Assembly (NCBI GenBank): GCA_038049695.1
Contig: CP142454.1
Location: 88,372,501 to 88,436,500 of the forward strand
Direction: 5' to 3'
DNA: 64,000 nucleotides
Origin: Cinnamomum chago
Taxonomy: Eukaryota > Streptophyta > Magnoliopsida > Laurales > Lauraceae
The translations under genes and the position numbers were made by a program. Below the pieces are notes generated by a model. That model worked only from the letters and a program-made list of their open reading frames with translations. It searched no databases and had not been told where the DNA came from. Shown here piece by piece: positions 22,663 to 34,132 of the stretch; within the stretch, counting starts at the first letter, position 1, and every line of letters begins with the position of its first letter.

Positions 22663-24739
22663 GGTTTCAATAGAAAAACAATATTGTAATTTCCATCCTT
22701 GAGAGGAGAAAATCAATTCTCCTACTATTAGAAAAATTGTGTGGCCCGACTACCATTGGGCCCATGCTAGATTGAGCTCAGCAATGTGCCGCGGATGAAC
22801 TACCAACAAGTCTTGATCTGGTTGAGTCAGATAAGAATGAAACACTTGGTAATAGAGTTTGGATCAAGTTCAAACTCTCAGTTGGGAGAGTTCCCATGCT
22901 GGTGAGAAGATGTGGGATTCAAGGAGGGGTAGAGTTCGGATAGAGTTGTAACTCTTAGGGATTGCTCTGTGTAAGGGATATGGGAACCCTTGGTTGATCA
23001 TCGAGAAGATGTGATCTTAATTCAATTTTCCATTTAGCAAAAAAATCGAGAAGATGTGAGAGCATTTGGCAAGTTCGCAGATCTACCTCACACCAGAACG
23101 CACAAGGTTCTCGGCGAGTTTGGTTCCGACACCCATCTAAGACCAGCAAGTTCTTTCAATTGGTATCATTGCATAAGGTAGTTGAGAGGAGAGAATGCGG
23201 ACTTTGATCTCCTCTTAAATGAATCCAAACAAGAGTAAAGTTTCTTCTCCACATTTGAGGTGGCCCTTTTACTGATTTAGGTGTAGAGAAAATAACAGGG
23301 GAAGAATTTCAACTGGTGATCCTTCATTGTGTTTGAATTTTAATAAAGAAAATATGTAGGAGAAGATCCTTTATAAATATTTTAAAAATAAAAAACTAAT
23401 AACTAAATGCTAAATATCAATTTTCCCTACCCCTTTTGAGAAAAACTTTTCTCATATGTTTTGAAAAAGTTGTTTTAGTGGAAAGTCAATTTTCTCATAA
23501 GAAGTAGATCCAAACACTGAGATTATTTTTTTCATAGAAAAAATAAAAGAAAGTATTCTTTGGTAACTTCTCTCACTATCAAACTGGACCACCAAGTCAC
23601 CCAAGAATCGATCCCTATTTAATAAGGTGACGTTGTAAACTATCATCAATAGAAAAAAAAAGTGTTACGTGTAGATAGATTCCCAAGTAAAGTTAAATGA
23701 CGAGAACCCACTTCTTACTTCTTAGTGTTCTCGGGAAAATGACACTCAAAAATGCTTGGCAAATGATGTCAAAGGGATATGCTGGGAACCAAATTACAGT
23801 CTTAATCTTCGAAGTCCAAGGAGAAATAAATTATGCTGGTCTTAATCTTAGAAGTCCAAGGAGAAATAAATTATGCTGGGAAGCAAAAGAACTTACTTAA
23901 TATTCATTTTTTCGTTTGTCGGTACCTAAGGATGCCATTTCTAGGAAGTTGTGTTTGATAGACTTTTCTCCTTCCATGTCATTTCTAAGAAGTTATGTTT
24001 CATAGATAATTTTCTCCTTGGATAACCAGTCATAGGATTGCATGCAAGTGGGTCCCACTAGCTGGACCACAAAGCAACTCATAGTGAAAATCTTTCATGT
24101 TTAAAAGCTGCTTGTGCAAAGCATAAGACAGCCCAATGGCAAGGGCGTCTCATCTCACGTAGCTGATTACGAATCAATCCCTAGGCAAGCAGGTTGTCCT
24201 ACAGTTGTATGCCGCTAAGTAATATCTGCTGGCATAATTTGGTCCATTTCAACCTAGTCAGATCCAAATTTCAATCAAAATTTTGAAAATGAAAGAAAAG
24301 CACCCCTCTAGAAAGCTCTAATTTGTATTTTAGTGAAGACCCCACAATAAAATAAGAGTTCTTTGTTTTTTCCTTTAGAATTTTACCAAACAAACTAAGT
24401 GTAAATTAGAACTTAAAAGGTATAGCTATTTGTTATGACCTAATCTAACTACTCTGTATGACCATTGCCTACTATTTTAGTATTCCACTCATTATTTTAT
24501 GTACAGTTTGGAATCAAAGACTGGGTGTGTCTAGGCTACTTGAGTTAACAAATTAATAACCAGAAAGTTCCTACGAAAGTGCATCTTCGTAATGATTCCG
24601 TTCCTCGCTGACGTTGGATTAGTATTTATAATTACTTCTCATTGTCATAATAAGAACAGGAGCATCTTTAGAATAAAGACAGGAAGAACAAGAAGAAAAA
24701 AAGAGTTCCAAACAAAGAATTAAAGTGGCAAGGAAGAAA
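22663..24739. other. Upstream region of the glutamate receptor-like gene
   Basis: No coding exon was recognised. A 36-bp direct duplication containing GAAGTCCAAGGAGAAATAAA lies at about 23805-23880. A possible tRNA-like SINE head (AGCCCAATGGCAAGGG, then GATTACGAATCAATCCC) lies at 24129-24185. TATTTATAATT near 24631 is a possible TATA element about 110 bases before the ATG. The block 23641-23747 has a counterpart beyond the gene at 29641-29738. Confidence 0.5.
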
Positions 24740-27700
24740 ATGCCCCAGTTTCATCCATCTCTTCTTCTTCTCCTCTTATTGCTGGTAGCCATAGAAGGAT
24801 GGGCCTATACACCACCAACAACTGCACAGCCCCTGAGAATTGGTGTTCCTGGGGACTCTCCATGCCCCAAGTATGTAAAGGTGAAATGCAACCAAACTTC
24901 CGACAAATGCTTTGACGGTTTCTCCATACTACTCTTCAAACTGATTCTAAAACGTATCCACTACAAGAGGCCCTATCAATTCATTCCATATAATGGCAGT
25001 TACGACTCTTTGGTCCAGCAAGTCTATTTGAAGGTACATATATATATGATGTCTTTTTAATATGCATATCATTTTAGGATGTTTTCTCCCAATTGAGGCC
25101 TGGGCATTGGTTACTTAGCATAAGGTGTGGGTTGACTCCCCTCAATCCTCTGTTCGACACCCCAGATTTACATGGTGGATGTGTTGCGGAGTTGTGCATG
25201 TGCCCAGTGGATTGATCTTATTGGGCCAAAGACCAGAGGGATACCTTCGTCGGGGAAAAAAAAAGTCAATAAATAGGTTATTGCTTTTGTGGCCATAAAT
25301 GAGGGCCCAATGGTAAACCATTATGCCAAAATCTATCGCTTGGCCCAAAAGCTGAAGCAATATGGATTGCTCAGCTCATCGTCTTCTTCCTTCTCCTTCT
25401 AATGTAACATCTGTTGCTGCTGTTTTTTCTCCCTACTTGGGAGAAGAACTTTGATGCGGTAGTAGGAGATGTATCAATCGTGGCGAATAGAACGCAATAT
25501 GTAGATTTCTCTCGACGCTACACGGAGATGGGAGTGAGGATGCTGGTGCTTGAAAAGCCGAAGGCTGGAAATGCTTGGATGTTCGTGAAGCCCTTCACAA
25601 AATCCATGTGGGCGCTGACAATAGCCATATTTCTGTACAATGGCCTCATCGTCTGGTTGATAGAGAAGGCAGGAGATGAAAAGTTAAAGAGCTCATCCTT
25701 TTCCAGCCAATTCGGCAGTTTGGTCTGGCTCTCCGTCACTGCCCTCTTCCCTATTCATGGTAAGAGACAGTGATCATGCCCCTATATCCTTGTTGAGCTA
25801 ATATTATAAGACTTACCTCATCAATAATAAGGTCAAGTGACACAAAGTTAATTGTTAGCATCTGGGATTCATTCACAATTTTTTGACCCACCAGTTCAAT
25901 GGGGATGATCGAGATGAAACTTATTCTCGTATAGCTAAAAGATAGTATATGCTTCTCTTAAATAGTTAAGATGGTGCGTCCAAAGTACATATATAACTTT
26001 GAGATCTACTTTTTGTGTCCATGTCACTTAAACTGATTCATATAGATATTCTAATTAGTACTTCAAATTATTTGGTAAAGTTTTGTGGATGTCTGATTTA
26101 ATCAGTTTTAATACATTTTCCCCCTATTTTAGAAAGCAAGCAAAAGGTAATTTTTCAAATATACATAAATGTCTAAAGCAATTAGGCACTTTCGCTTTGT
26201 TCTTCATATAACTTTTATAATATGATAAGTTTACCTCTATTACTTTCGCTTTATGAAAAATTTATCTTTACTATGCTTCCTATAAAACCATTTTGCCCAT
26301 GTAATTAGCTTTTTCAATATGACAAGTATGCGTTTCTATTTAAATCAAATAAACCTACTAAAACATCATTTCATACGAAGGTATGATTGAATTAGCTTTA
26401 TTTCAAACGGCACTATTTCAAGTGGGGTGCACCCAAACAGGTAATTGGGTTTTAGGAGCCGGCAAATCCAGGATTTTCATGTGGGTTTTTGGAGTAGATT
26501 TAGGATTTCCATGAGGGTTTTGGAAGGGGACCCAAAATCCTAATCTCTCCTTTGGAAGCTGACCCAGGCCCAAGGGGGCGACTGCCCCCAATAGGAAATA
26601 TGTACTTCCACGCCTGATTAAGGCCAACCTGATCCAACACATTAAACCCCTAACCCATACCCACATCTTTTAATTTTGGTTGCGGTGTTGCATGTTTGTT
26701 GTTGGTGTAGGAGAGAAGCTGAGGAGCAATTTGTCTAGAGTGACCATGGTGGTGTGGTTGTTCATAGCATTGGTCTTGATCCAGAGCTATGCGGCTAACC
26801 TCACCACAATGCTCACAGTTACGCAACTGAGGCCCACTAGTCCTCTCTTGAGTAGCACAGACTATGTTGGGTGCGACCAAGGGTCCTTTGTCATAAGCTA
26901 CCTAGAAAATGTCCTACACATCAGCAAATCACGCATCAAGACCTACATGTCAGGAGAAGACTACGCCAAAGCTCTCAGGAGTGGAGAGATAAAGGCCGCC
27001 TTCCTGGAACTTGCTTTCATCAAGATATTCCTTTATGAGCATAAGAAAGGTTTTGCTGTTACTGGGCCCACCTATGAAATTGGAGGATATGGCTATGTAA
27101 GTATATATTCATTCTAAGTCTCTGGCTCGCTAACAAATGATATTCCTTTAGGGCCTGTTTTGTTCCATGATATATATCTGAGAAATATTATTGTTAAGGG
27201 ATAATTTGAAATTGCTCGATGTTATGCCCCAGCTAAGTTCACAAATGCTCAAATGCCCTTTAGCATTTTTGGAGGCTAAGATATGGAGAATTTATAGATT
27301 CTATAAGCAAAAGGTGTCAATCCATAAGGCTGGAAATTTAGAAACTCATAAATCAAACAGAAAAAGTATTGGGGGATAACCACTGACATCCTATAAAATG
27401 TTCCCAACAACGAGAATTCTTGCAAGCCAGATGCCCCCTTTGTGCTTAACTGCATGTTTGTTTGCATTAAAATGCATAAGCATGAATAAATAAGGGTGAT
27501 GGTTGGTTATTGATTTCTTACCTTTTTTTTATTAGATTTTCATAAAATAAAAAAAAAGAACTGTTATTTGATGCTCATTTTTCAAAATTGCCTTAGGGTC
27601 TTCACTTTAAACTAATTATGAGATAAATCATATGCATTCAACTTTTAAGTACTTTAATGCAAACAAACGAGCAGAATTCTTTTTAGGAATTTGGGATGGT

Positions 27701-28816
27701 GAGGATTTTATGGACATGATGTGATGGTGTCCCTTGGCATTTCCAAATGCTATAGCTCTTTATGCGAGAATTTTAAATCCCAACAACCTAAAAAGTCGCT
27801 TTTAATGCATTCAATTCTTAAGTACTTCAATGCAAACAAACAAGCAGAATTCTTTTTAGGAATTTGGGATGGTGAGGATTTTATGGACATGATGTGATGG
27901 TGTCCCTTGGCATTTTCAAATGCTATAGCTCTTTATGCGAGAATTTTAAATTCCAACAACCTAAAAAGTCACTTTTAATGCATTCAATTCTTAAGTATTT
28001 TAATGCAAACAAACAAGCAGAATTCTTTTTAGGAATTTGGGATGGTGAGGATTTTATGGACATGATGTGATGGTGTCCCTTGGCATTTCCAAATGCTATA
28101 GCTTTTTATGCTAGAATTTTAAATTCCAACAACCTAAAAAGTCACTTTTAATTACCTTAGGACTCAGATTCTTACCCCGTTAAGCATTTCTTGATCATAC
28201 GCCCTCCATGAAGGGTAATAGTATTCGGAGAATTTTAAATTTTCCGTAAATGAATTCTACAAAAAGAAACAGGCCGAATCTCTCTCAGTACTCATGAAAG
28301 AAATCTCCCCTTTCTGTTATTGCATGATTATATCAGTTCAAACAATGACATATCTTTGTTTCTATTTATGACATGGATGTCCTTCCTCAGGCTTTCTCAA
28401 AAGGTTCACCCCTTGTAGGAAATATGTCCAATGAGATTCTGAGGTTAAGAGAAAGCGGCAAGCTCCATAAACTAGAGGACCATCTGTTGGTCCCTTCTTC
28501 CAAAAGTTCAAGTTCTGATACCGACGGCCAGGACACTGCCAGGTTGAGCCCAGACAGCTTTTGGGGTCTCTTCCTTATCACGTTTGGAACATCGACGCTG
28601 GCGCTTTTACTGTTTCTAGTCAGTCGATTCCATGACAATTGGTGCCTGAAGAAGCAACATCAAAATGAACATGCACCTGAGACGGATGATGCAGCCAATT
28701 TAACCCCATCAGAGAGAGCTCCTCACACAGTCACGGGAGTTGTGGTGCATGATCCTAACTGCTGCTGGTACGTTGAAATTCAGCAGCCCAAGTTTGTAAG
28801 AAGCAATACCTGCTAG
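24740..28816 (+). CDS. GLR: Glutamate receptor-like channel lacking the amino-terminal domain, 4 exons
   Basis: Exons are 24740-25033, 25447-25759, 26711-27096 and 28391-28816, all with GT..AG borders and matching phases (0, 1, 0). They encode about 472 residues. Order: a leucine-rich signal peptide (1-23), ligand-binding lobe S1 (about 31-145, with conserved Arg113 in ANRTQYVDFS), M1 (about 153-171), a pore loop (about 187-200) and M3 with SYAANLTTML at 228-237. Lobe S2 follows (Glu302), then M4 (about 387-409) and a cytoplasmic tail. It should form a cation channel subunit in a membrane. SYAANLTTML and the EKLRSNLSR stretch point to plant GLR clade II by recollection. Canonical plant GLRs have 850-950 residues with an ANF-receptor domain first; here the signal peptide leads straight into S1 within one exon. 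The upstream GTG at 24725 is unlikely as start; ATG at 24740 was chosen. The second exon's acceptor is the least certain border. Confidence 0.85.
25085..25265 (+). mobile_element. Probable SINE in intron 1 of the GLR gene
   Basis: The stretch has a B-box-like CTGTTCGACACCCC at about 25149-25162 and the tail ATACCTTCGTCGGGG followed by nine A. That layout is often seen in plant tRNA-derived SINEs. The A box is weak and no duplication was found. Confidence 0.45.
27633..28152. repeat. Three tandem 173-bp copies in GLR intron 3
   Basis: Copies start at 27633, 27806 and 27979, each opening with TGCATTCAA and sharing GCAGAATTCTTTTTAGGAAT. They differ by only a few bases, so the triplication is recent compared with the surrounding intron. 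It lies wholly inside the intron before exon 4. Confidence 0.92.
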
Positions 28817-29793
28817 AGAGCCCACAGTAAATCACCATTAATGCTCTTGGGCATAACCTGGTCAGAACCACAGATGATATCATTCTTAATTTTTGGATCA
28901 CTTGAAGAAAATCACCACCACTCTCGCACTCGTGTATCAAATCACCATCACTTGTATAAAATCAACAGCAACATCCCTCTCTCAATATATAGCATTTCAC
29001 AGATAAAATATATCACCAATATATCTATGTATTAGGCTTTCCCATAATCTCCATATTCATGAGGTCGAAGTATGAATGTTTTTGAAAGAATCGTGATCGA
29101 TCTAATCTAGTGAGCCGCTGGCGCAGCCTGATGAACTGCGAGGTGATGGACGTAGAAGTTATCTTGAAAAAAGGTTTTTATGAGTGTAAGTTAGCTTGAA
29201 AATATGTTGTAAATGTCACTGTAAGAAAACAACTTTCAGCGGAGGACAAAAACTGCTGCTTAAAGAAGAAAAACCACTGCCAAGGCCATTTCGGACGGAA
29301 ACAGGAGCCCGGCCAACTGCAATTTTAGCCCACCCTATTGCAATTTTTCAAAAAGCGGCTAGTTCAATCATTAGATTAGCTGACAGCTTAAAGATATGAT
29401 AAATATAATCCTCCAGTGAAGGTGACTAGCTAGTCCAAGTGGAATTTATTTTTTAAGATTTAAATATAGGGATAAAGTAGGAATGTAACTGGTCCTCGAT
29501 TCTCCGACTACCCAAAAATTTCAACACGTGAAAAATCGTGCTTTGAGAAAAATTACAATATCAAAAGTGACATACTAGTTTACACGAAATTACAATGACG
29601 TGTCCCAAAAATACAATCATGTGGTGATCTGGTAACTGCTATATATCATGAATAAATAAAAAAGTTACGTGTAGATAGATTCATAGGAACTAAATAATGA
29701 GAACCCACTTTTTAGTATTCTCGGGAAAGTGGCAAACGGAGAGGCAAATGCTACCATGTGCTACTATTTGCTTCTTAGTGTAGTCTAGAAAGT
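28817..29793. other. Downstream flank of the GLR gene
   Basis: No exon was recognised. The block 29641-29738 repeats sequence from upstream of the gene (GTTACGTGTAGATAGATTC, GAGAACCCACTT and TTCTCGGGAAA in the same order). Confidence 0.5.
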
Positions 29794-30595
29794 TGTTTGG
29801 GACGTTTCCCAAATAGCAAAGTTATCTTAATTTCGCTAACAGTACCGACTTAGCTTATTTCGATATCGGTTTGCAACTCGCAATAGTGCAAGATACATCC
29901 AGCTCGGCAACAGTATCAGCTAGCATCGAGCTTGAGCCAGCTTCAGTAAAAGTACCAGCTAAGCTCACCTTGGTCTCGGTATAAGGCACATCAGCAACAG
30001 TATCAGGATGCGTCCATACCTAGTCTCAGTATCATCTCCAGCTCGGCTCGACCAACTGAGATGAATACTAAACTATAATTGTACTCCCAAGAAACTACGG
30101 CTGCGTTACAAAACATACTAACAGATAAGATGAGCGCCGGATATTGATAAGGGGTTGTCATTATTTAACAATCACATCTGCATTAATACAAAAAGTCAGG
30201 GCATGATCCGATGGGACAATGCATCCACCTACCTCCACTAAAGAAACATGGTGTATGCTGATAGGACAATACTTCCACCTTACCCCTCTAAGGGAGCGCC
30301 AGATGGAACTTCCACCTATATATATACAAGGGTAAGATCCCAAAGAGGTACGCAATGCAATACAACACAAACTCACATAACCCAAACCTTGCCTTTCTTC
30401 TCTACTCATCCTTAGTTCAGTGACTGCACTAACTTAGGCATTGGAGTGCCTTCGGCTGACTGCAGCCAGGGCCTTTAACCTTTGCCTCCTTCCCTTTCAG
30501 TTCTCAGGCATTCGATCTCTCCCAAAAGAAGCTTAACAGCAATATTACGAGTTTCATACTCGCCTAATCAAGTCCGTAATATTTAGGCACTTATA
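29794..30595 (+). mobile_element. 5' LTR of a Ty3-gypsy element
   Basis: The right edge is set by the primer-binding-like ATTGGCATCGTCTGTGGGAA at 30596-30615, a variant of the TGGCGCCGTCTGTGGG motif of many plant gypsy elements. A TATA box TATATATATA lies at about 30317-30326 and is followed by a plausible leader. The left edge, TGTTTGGGACG at 29794, is a guess from the TG start. The terminal CA appears decayed to TA. Confidence 0.55.
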
Positions 30596-30615
30596 ATTGG
30601 CATCGTCTGTGGGAA

Positions 30616-31615
30616 ATGAATAATCAAACTAGATTTACAAACATCATACCTCCTAAGACCAGAAACAGCGAAGGATCGTCAAAAGCTCAGTCGCTACCCC
30701 TAGCACCAGTGCTACCGCCAGAGTTGCCAAAGCAGCTGCCACCAGCCCCTCGCCAAAGGAGGTCTGGGGGAAGATCTGGTGCAGCAAGTGTGGAAGGGCC
30801 TGTGACCTAGTTAGGCTCGTCGTCAAAGGGGGTGACAACACCTTCCCGCCGAGATTACCTTCCAACGACTCTTCTCCAGCAAAATGCTCCTTTATTGGAG
30901 CGCCCCCAGCTGAGTGTTCCCCTGTTGGAATCTCTCCCACGAGACAAATCTCCAGCAGCAGCCAGATCTCATCAATCCCCCCACCAGCTTGACAACGATG
31001 ATGATGATGATGACCCGTTCCTTGCGGATATCAGGGCTCAAAACCTTGTTATCCAGGAACAAAATGAGTTGATCCGTCAGCTCAAGCGGCAGCTCAAGGA
31101 AAAAACGAAAACCCCGGTTCCACCCCTTAGACGTGACCGGGCTCCTTCGGTCGAACAGGACTTGAGACAAATCCTGAGTAACAAAAGGCGCGACTGAGCC
31201 TATGATGAAGGCTCGAGCAGCAACCACCTGCATGACAACTCAAAGAGGTTTCGCTAGAGACCAGAGGACAATGACGACCTAAGAGAATGGCTTAACTGTC
31301 AAGTCAAGCAAACGGTGCAGCAAAATATGGAGGTAGTCGGTTTCATCCGAGACTGGCTGAATGCCTACAACACCGAAAACCTCGGCACATTTCCTTTCTC
31401 TCAGGAGATAAGAGATTTTTCTCTGCCCGAGAAGTTCAGCGTCTCCAGGTTCATTCCTTACGACGGAACCTCGGACCCTGCTGCACATCTCCGACATTTT
31501 ACTCAGCGAATGTCGGTGTGGGGCGATATTGGCCACCTAAACTGTAGAGTCTTCTCCTCCAGTTTTGACGACCTCCCCCTAAGGTGGTTTTGCGCGCTTT
31601 CGGAGGAGTCAATCT
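30616..31615 (+). pseudogene. Ty3-gypsy gag, broken by stops and by a copia insertion
   Basis: A single frame runs from ATG at 30616 through to 31615 but holds in-frame stops at 30808, 31195 and 31255. The first part is proline-rich. A coiled-coil segment (IRAQNLVIQEQNELIRQLKR) follows. The last part has the retrotransposon gag core: FSLPEKFSVSRFIPYDGTSD, AAHLRHFTQRM, and then LPLRWFCALSEESI. At 31616 the gene is cut by the LTR of a copia element. Its remainder should lie beyond the right end of the window. Confidence 0.85.
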
Positions 31616-33035
31616 TGAAAGTCCAAGATCGAATCCTAGAGGGGGTGAATAGGGTGAGATAAAATAAAAAACTAGACCAAATTTAAATCTTTTAGCTTTT
31701 AAGTCACTTATGCTTTGATGAAGATTAATTATCTTGTGAAGAGGAGTAGTCTTTAAGTTAAGAATAACAAGAAACTTACAACTACAATCTTCATTCAATG
31801 ATAGTATCAAACATAAGAGCATCATCCATGTAATGAAAGCAAAAGATCAATCACCATAATACAAGCATTTATAGTGGTTCGGCTAACGTGCTTACATCCA
31901 CTCCCGGTGTCCCTACCGGATATCCACTAACTCAAATTAAGGTTTAGGTTCACCTTCAACCTTACAAATACATCACTATGCTTTTCAAGGCTAAGCATAA
32001 GCCTTTACAACACTATATATGCTTTTCAAGGCTAAGCACCAACCTTTACAACAAGAGGATTCTCTCTTAAATAAAATGCCCATGCATGCATGGATAAGAG
32101 AACAATGTAAGTGCAATTTAATGCCTCTAAATAGGCTGAATTGAAAATGAAATCTCACTCTCTAGACATATGCATATGAGTTGTAAAAGTCTATGATTGA
32201 TGCATATACTAGAAATTTTCTTATCTATTTTTAGAAAGAAGAAATTCTAAATGATGCAAAGATGTTAATCATTTATATGAGAAAAAGTTGTATGACAAAC
32301 ACATGGGTTTTCAAAGTGAACAAACTTGATTTGAAGAAGTAAAACTTAAATCTAGCAAGTTAGTTTTGAAACAATAAAACAACCTCATGTGAATTGCAAA
32401 CCATATGTTGATTTCATAAAGCTAAGAGATTTTAAAGTTCTAAACATGTTATGAAAAGCGACACTTCAAAAGACAGACAACTATTTAATCATGCTTAAAG
32501 GAAACAAAGATTTAGAAACAAAGTATGAGTTTACACTTGGGATAAAGAAAACACACCCATTTGAAGATCAAAGGTTGAATCAATGGATTAGCTTCATAAT
32601 CCCTTTACTAATACTCTTAAAAAGTTGTTATTCCTTAGCCTTAAAAATCCCCCAAAGTTCAGCAGCTTTTTCCAAACAAAAAGCCACTTTTTATAGAGAA
32701 AAAGTTCCCAACGCCTAGTGCCCGGTCGACCTAGTACAGGTCCGGGTCGACCGGGTGCTCAACGGTTCCAAAAATGCCCATTGGAGAGGCCTAACGACAC
32801 AATTCCCCGGTTGACCGGCAGTGTGCCCGGTTGACAGGGTCCCTTGGCCCGGTCGACCAGCCACACAGGGAGGTCGACCTGGATACAGCCCAGAAGTTCT
32901 GAATTTTCAGAAAGATGAAACTTTGAGGTACAATGATCAAGCTTGGGATGAAGACTTAAAAAGGATGAAAATAGAATTTTAAAGACATGAAACATTCAAA
33001 CCAAAATATGGATTTAAAGTGAAAACAATAGGAAA
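31616..33035 (-). mobile_element. 3' LTR of copia element A, distal part
   Basis: In plus orientation the LTR begins TGAAAGTCC directly after gag. It continues to 33035, where a CACTA element has landed; the rest is at 55770-56012. Total LTR length is about 1,663 bp. AATCT at 31611-31615 would be the element's target duplication, but the partner lies outside the window. A palindrome cluster (GGTCGACC types) lies at 32720-32882. On the minus strand it is followed at once by a TATA box CTATAAAAAG at 32696-32687. Confidence 0.85.
32720..32882. repeat. GGTCGACC-type palindrome cluster in copia LTR A
   Basis: Five full or decayed copies of CCCGGTCGACCGGG-like palindromes occur in 160 bp, some decayed to GGTTGACC as expected from methyl-cytosine loss. 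It lies just upstream of the TATA box in the minus-strand direction of transcription. Confidence 0.9.
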
Positions 33036-33129
33036 CACTACAACAATAGCGCCGATAAAGGTCCCGAAAACGCCGGGAAAAACTATTACCGGCGATTTCT
33101 CTTGCGCCCACTACTAGAAAAAAGGGTTT

Positions 33130-33620
33130 TTATATCGGCTAAAAACCGATATAAATAACCTATTATATCGGTTTTTCAATAAACTTCAAACCGATATAAG
33201 TACCCCCGATATAATAAACAACTATAACTGATATAATATGTGTAATATTTCATATCGGTTTTTAGACAACTGATGTCTTTTGAACCTGAAATTATAACAC
33301 ATATTATTGTGAAACCGATATAAAAAAAAAAGTAAAACCGATATAAAAAATATTTATCATATCAATTTTCGATAAACTGATGTATTTTGAAACTGAAATT
33401 ATAGCATACATTACTGTAAAATCGATATAAAAAAGAGTGAAACCGATATAAAAATTATTTATAATATCGGTTTTCGGAGAACTGATGTGTTTTGAGACTG
33501 AAATTATAGCATACATTACTGTAAAACCGATATAAAAAAGAGTGAAACCGATATAAAAATAATTTATAATATCGGTTATAAAGGGCTTTGTTATATCGGT
33601 TTTTTTGGATTGTATTATAT
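33130..33620. repeat. Left subterminal AACCGATATAAA repeats
   Basis: Fourteen exact CCGATA/TATCGG cores in both orientations, plus decayed copies (ATCGATA, CTGATATA), sit within 500 bp of the left end. Their counterparts lie at 48510-48910. Confidence 0.93.
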
Positions 33621-33816
33621 CGTTTGTTCTGTAACCGATTTAATATTATATATGCATTTTTTTTTATCAAAAGAATTTGCATTGATGCAGTACCATTGCA
33701 GTACACTATACACCAATAAAACTTTGCACTATATATACAAATTAATAAAGTGATCATATATATATAACTAATTAATAATTAACATAAAGCTTGACTAGAC
33801 AAATCTCTATGGAAAT

Positions 33817-33820
<4 letters not shown>

Positions 33821-33860
<40 letters not shown>

Positions 33861-33862
33861 GT
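33821..33862. repeat. (TG)n(TA)n microsatellite
   Basis: About ten TG units pass directly into about ten TA units inside the inner CACTA. Confidence 0.95.
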
Positions 33863-34132
33863 ATCTACATCATCTTCCATGGGATGTACAAAAAGTTGGA
33901 ACTATATATAAACAAAAAAACCAAAAGATAAATAATCATAATTTACCAGAGCTTCAACAACCATCTTTTGGCTTCCCTTGAAGGCAAGACCCAACTCCTT
34001 TTTTACTGGCGCTATGATAAGTTTCTGAAAAAAATTTACACTGCATGAATCATCTGTGAAATTGCACTCAATGGAACAAATGACTCAACCTGTGTAGGGT
34101 TTGAAGGTCCTACCTCTAATGTAGGTTGTCCT

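Noticed and set aside
22118-22702. 194-codon plus-strand frame over the LINE
   Set aside because: It is the antisense shadow of the reverse transcriptase gene.
26418-26660. Open frame in GLR intron 2
   Set aside because: It does not fit the splice phases of the gene, and no domain is visible.
23664-29682. Exactly 6,000-bp spacing between the two GTTACGTGTAGATAGATTC copies
   Set aside because: The round number is a coincidence; the intervening DNA contains repeats and insertions that would change it freely.
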